Source: Pseudomonas multiresinivorans | GTDB lineage: Bacteria > Pseudomonadota > Gammaproteobacteria > Pseudomonadales > Pseudomonadaceae | Direction: 5' to 3' | Length of the DNA stretch: 64,000 bases | Assembly (NCBI RefSeq): GCF_012971725.1 | Contig: NZ_CP048833.1 | Location: forward strand, 186,001 to 250,000 | Shown here: positions 62,476 through 64,000 of the stretch, piece by piece | Position numbering within the stretch: position 1 is the first letter of the stretch | Layout of the letters: every line of letters starts with the position of its first letter | The notes under the pieces: generated by a model | What the model saw: the letters and a program-made list of their open reading frames with translations, nothing else | What the model was told of the DNA's origin: nothing | The model's database searches: none | Made by a program: the position numbers and the translations under genes

Positions 62476-63033
62476 ATGCTCCAACAATTCCTGCAGGATT
62501 TCGGCTACTTCGCGCTGTTTCTCGGCACGTTCTTCGAGGGTGAGACCATTCTGGTCCTGGCCGGCTTCCTGGCATTCCGCGGCTACATGCAGCTGGAGTA
62601 CGTCATCGCGGTGGCGTTCTTCGGCAGTTACGCGGGCGACCAGCTCTGGTATTTCCTCGGCCGCCGCCACGGTCGCAAGCTGCTCGCGCGCAAGCCGCGC
62701 TGGCAGAAGATGGGTGACAAGGCGCTGGAGCATGTGCGCAAGCATCCCGACCTGTGGGTGCTGAGCTTCCGCTTCGTCTACGGCCTGCGCACCGTGATGC
62801 CAGTGGCCATCGGCCTGTCCGGCTACCCGCCGGCGCGCTACCTGCTGCTCAACGGCATTGGCGCCATCGTCTGGGCCACGGTGCTGGGCAGCGCCGCCTT
62901 CTACTTCGGCAGCGTGCTCGAAGGTGTGCTGGGCAACATCAAGAAGTACGAGCTCATGGTCCTTGGCGGCCTTGTGGTGATCGGCCTGCTGTTCTGGCTG
63001 CGCCGTCGCTACAAGGCCAGCAAGTCCGAGTAA
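62476..63033 (+). CDS. DedA-family membrane protein
   Basis: A 185-residue DedA/SNARE-associated protein. It has the N-terminal re-entrant helix with GTFFEGETILVLAG and the conserved FGSYAGDQLWYFLGRRHGRK, then RFVYGLRTVMPVAIGLSGYP, and three C-terminal helices. DedA proteins are undecaprenyl-phosphate or phospholipid translocases and affect envelope stability. The E and D/R residues seen as essential in the family are present. The gene is divergent from hemB. Confidence 0.9.
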   Translation: MLQQFLQDFGYFALFLGTFFEGETILVLAGFLAFRGYMQLEYVIAVAFFGSYAGDQLWYFLGRRHGRKLLARKPRWQKMGDKALEHVRKHPDLWVLSFRFVYGLRTVMPVAIGLSGYPPARYLLLNGIGAIVWATVLGSAAFYFGSVLEGVLGNIKKYELMVLGGLVVIGLLFWLRRRYKASKSE

Positions 63034-63046
63034 TCGCGCTGACTGA

Positions 63047-64000
63047 TCAGGCCGCCTGCGGCAGGCGCTCGGCGCGCCGCAGGCCGAGCAGACCGATCAG
63101 GCTGAGCAGCGAGTAGACCGCCAGCGCCCAGGGCGCCCACTGCGGCAACTCGATCCCTCCCCACAGCGCCAGCGCCGCCACTGCCGGCACGTTCAGCGCC
63201 AATCGCAGCAGTTCCAGGCGCAGCGCCCAGGCACGGTTCTCCAGCCAGCAGCCGATGGCGTAGAGCCCGAAAGCCATCCAGCCCCAGCCAATCACCAGCG
63301 GCAGCACTTGCCAGCCCTCCCCGACGCCCAGCAACCAGGTGCCGACCACCACGTAGGTGGCGAACTGCAGACCGGCGTACCACTGCCGGCCGCGCGTCAG
63401 CGGCACCTCGAACTTGCGGAAGGCCGCCAGGTCAGGCTTGGCCATGGGATAGCGCTGGGCGACGTCCGCGGGGCGCCAGCCGGTACGCATGAACCAGATG
63501 CGCAGCTTGTCCCACAGGCTGCCGGTACGGCGCGCATCGTTCCACAGGTGTGCATAGACCTGCAGATTGGCCCACAGCGGGTTCCAGCTGGCCAGGGGGA
63601 CCGTCACGCCGAACACCACCGGCTCTTCGTCCAGTTCTTCCTGGAAGGTGCCGAACAGGCGGTCCCAGAGAATGAACACGCCACCGTAGTTGCGATCCAT
63701 ATAGACAGGGTTCTGTGCGTGGTGCACGCGGTGGTTGGACGGGGTGATGAACACCCATTCGAACCAGCCCAGCTTGGGAATGTGCCGGGTGTGAACCCAG
63801 AACTGGTAGAGCAGGTTCAGCGCACCGACGGTGAGGAACACCAGCGGCGGCACCCCGGCGATGGCCATGGGCAGGTAGAAGATCCAGCCGAAGATGAAGC
63901 CGGTGCTGGTCTGCCGCAGCGCGGTGGAGAGGTTGTAGTCCTCGCTCTGGTGGTGCACCGAATGGGCAGCCCAGAGGACGTTGCGCTCATGGCCGAGGCG
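63047..64000 (-). CDS. Sterol desaturase/fatty acid hydroxylase family protein, truncated by window
   Basis: A membrane di-iron hydroxylase-like protein. At least 317 residues are in the window, and the 5' end lies beyond 64000. The histidine boxes are visible: HERNVLWAAHSVHHQSE near the cut, then NHRVHHAQNPVYMDRNYGG. About five further membrane spans occupy the C-terminal half, longer than the plain family. The frame is open to the window edge, so the GTG at 63958 is not the true start. The substrate (lipid, carotenoid or ether lipid) is unknown. Confidence 0.88.
   Translation of the reverse strand, partial: RLGHERNVLWAAHSVHHQSEDYNLSTALRQTSTGFIFGWIFYLPMAIAGVPPLVFLTVGALNLLYQFWVHTRHIPKLGWFEWVFITPSNHRVHHAQNPVYMDRNYGGVFILWDRLFGTFQEELDEEPVVFGVTVPLASWNPLWANLQVYAHLWNDARRTGSLWDKLRIWFMRTGWRPADVAQRYPMAKPDLAAFRKFEVPLTRGRQWYAGLQFATYVVVGTWLLGVGEGWQVLPLVIGWGWMAFGLYAIGCWLENRAWALRLELLRLALNVPAVAALALWGGIELPQWAPWALAVYSLLSLIGLLGLRRAERLPQAA

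Overview
The window is a GC-rich, densely coding stretch of a Pseudomonas chromosome (Gammaproteobacteria). The evidence is the gene order (nudE/yrfG, fdhD, gcvTHP, hitAB, ubiI/ubiH/pepP/ygfB, zapA/6S RNA/fau, ubiD, rho, trxA, ppx, ppk, hemB), Pseudomonas-only families (DUF2388, the TIGR02449 small coiled coil), and many intergenic REP elements of the GTAGGAGCGAGC type. From memory the backbone order follows P. aeruginosa PAO1 roughly from PA5176 to PA5243. The species cannot be fixed from sequence alone. I see no tRNA, rRNA, insertion sequence, prophage or CRISPR array.

Layout. 1-5.7 kb: nudE (cut), a YrfG-type nucleotidase, a BON-LysM protein, a LysR regulator, fdhD and a YdeP-like molybdopterin oxidoreductase. 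5.7-10.4 kb: REP elements, an AT-rich gap, two tandem glycine-zipper proteins with His/Lys-rich tails, a DUF2087 protein, a small exported protein, a thioesterase and an iron-type alcohol dehydrogenase. 10.4-18.5 kb: thyA, a three-subunit periplasmic GMC dehydrogenase (Tat small subunit, FAD/Fe-S subunit, triheme cytochrome), a large octaheme cytochrome with C-terminal repeats, a DUF2388 pair and a small membrane protein. 18.6-26.5 kb: gcvTHP and a ferric-iron ABC importer whose two genes are separated by an inverted small gene. 26.7-34 kb: ubiquinone hydroxylases with pepP and ygfB, then zapA, 6S RNA, fau, a 44-residue membrane protein missed by usual length cutoffs, and an EVE protein. 34-42.8 kb: a diguanylate cyclase, an RbbA-like ABC exporter with its HlyD partner, a FliL-like protein and a quinone oxidoreductase.

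42.9-52.5 kb is the most interesting accessory region. A seven-gene co-directional set encodes a PotABCD-like ABC importer, an amidase, malonyl-CoA decarboxylase and malonyl-CoA synthetase, with a divergent LysR regulator. I infer a pathway that imports an amide or ureide of malonate, releases malonate, activates it to malonyl-CoA and decarboxylates it to acetyl-CoA. 52.6-64 kb returns to core genes: a ferredoxin-reductase next to ubiD, rho, trxA, convergent ppx and ppk, hemB, a DedA protein and a sterol-desaturase-like protein cut by the window end.

Two REP families punctuate gene ends, mostly as inverted pairs. Two copies carry a near-identical 14-base insertion at the same point. All functional assignments come from reading the sequence; no database search was run.
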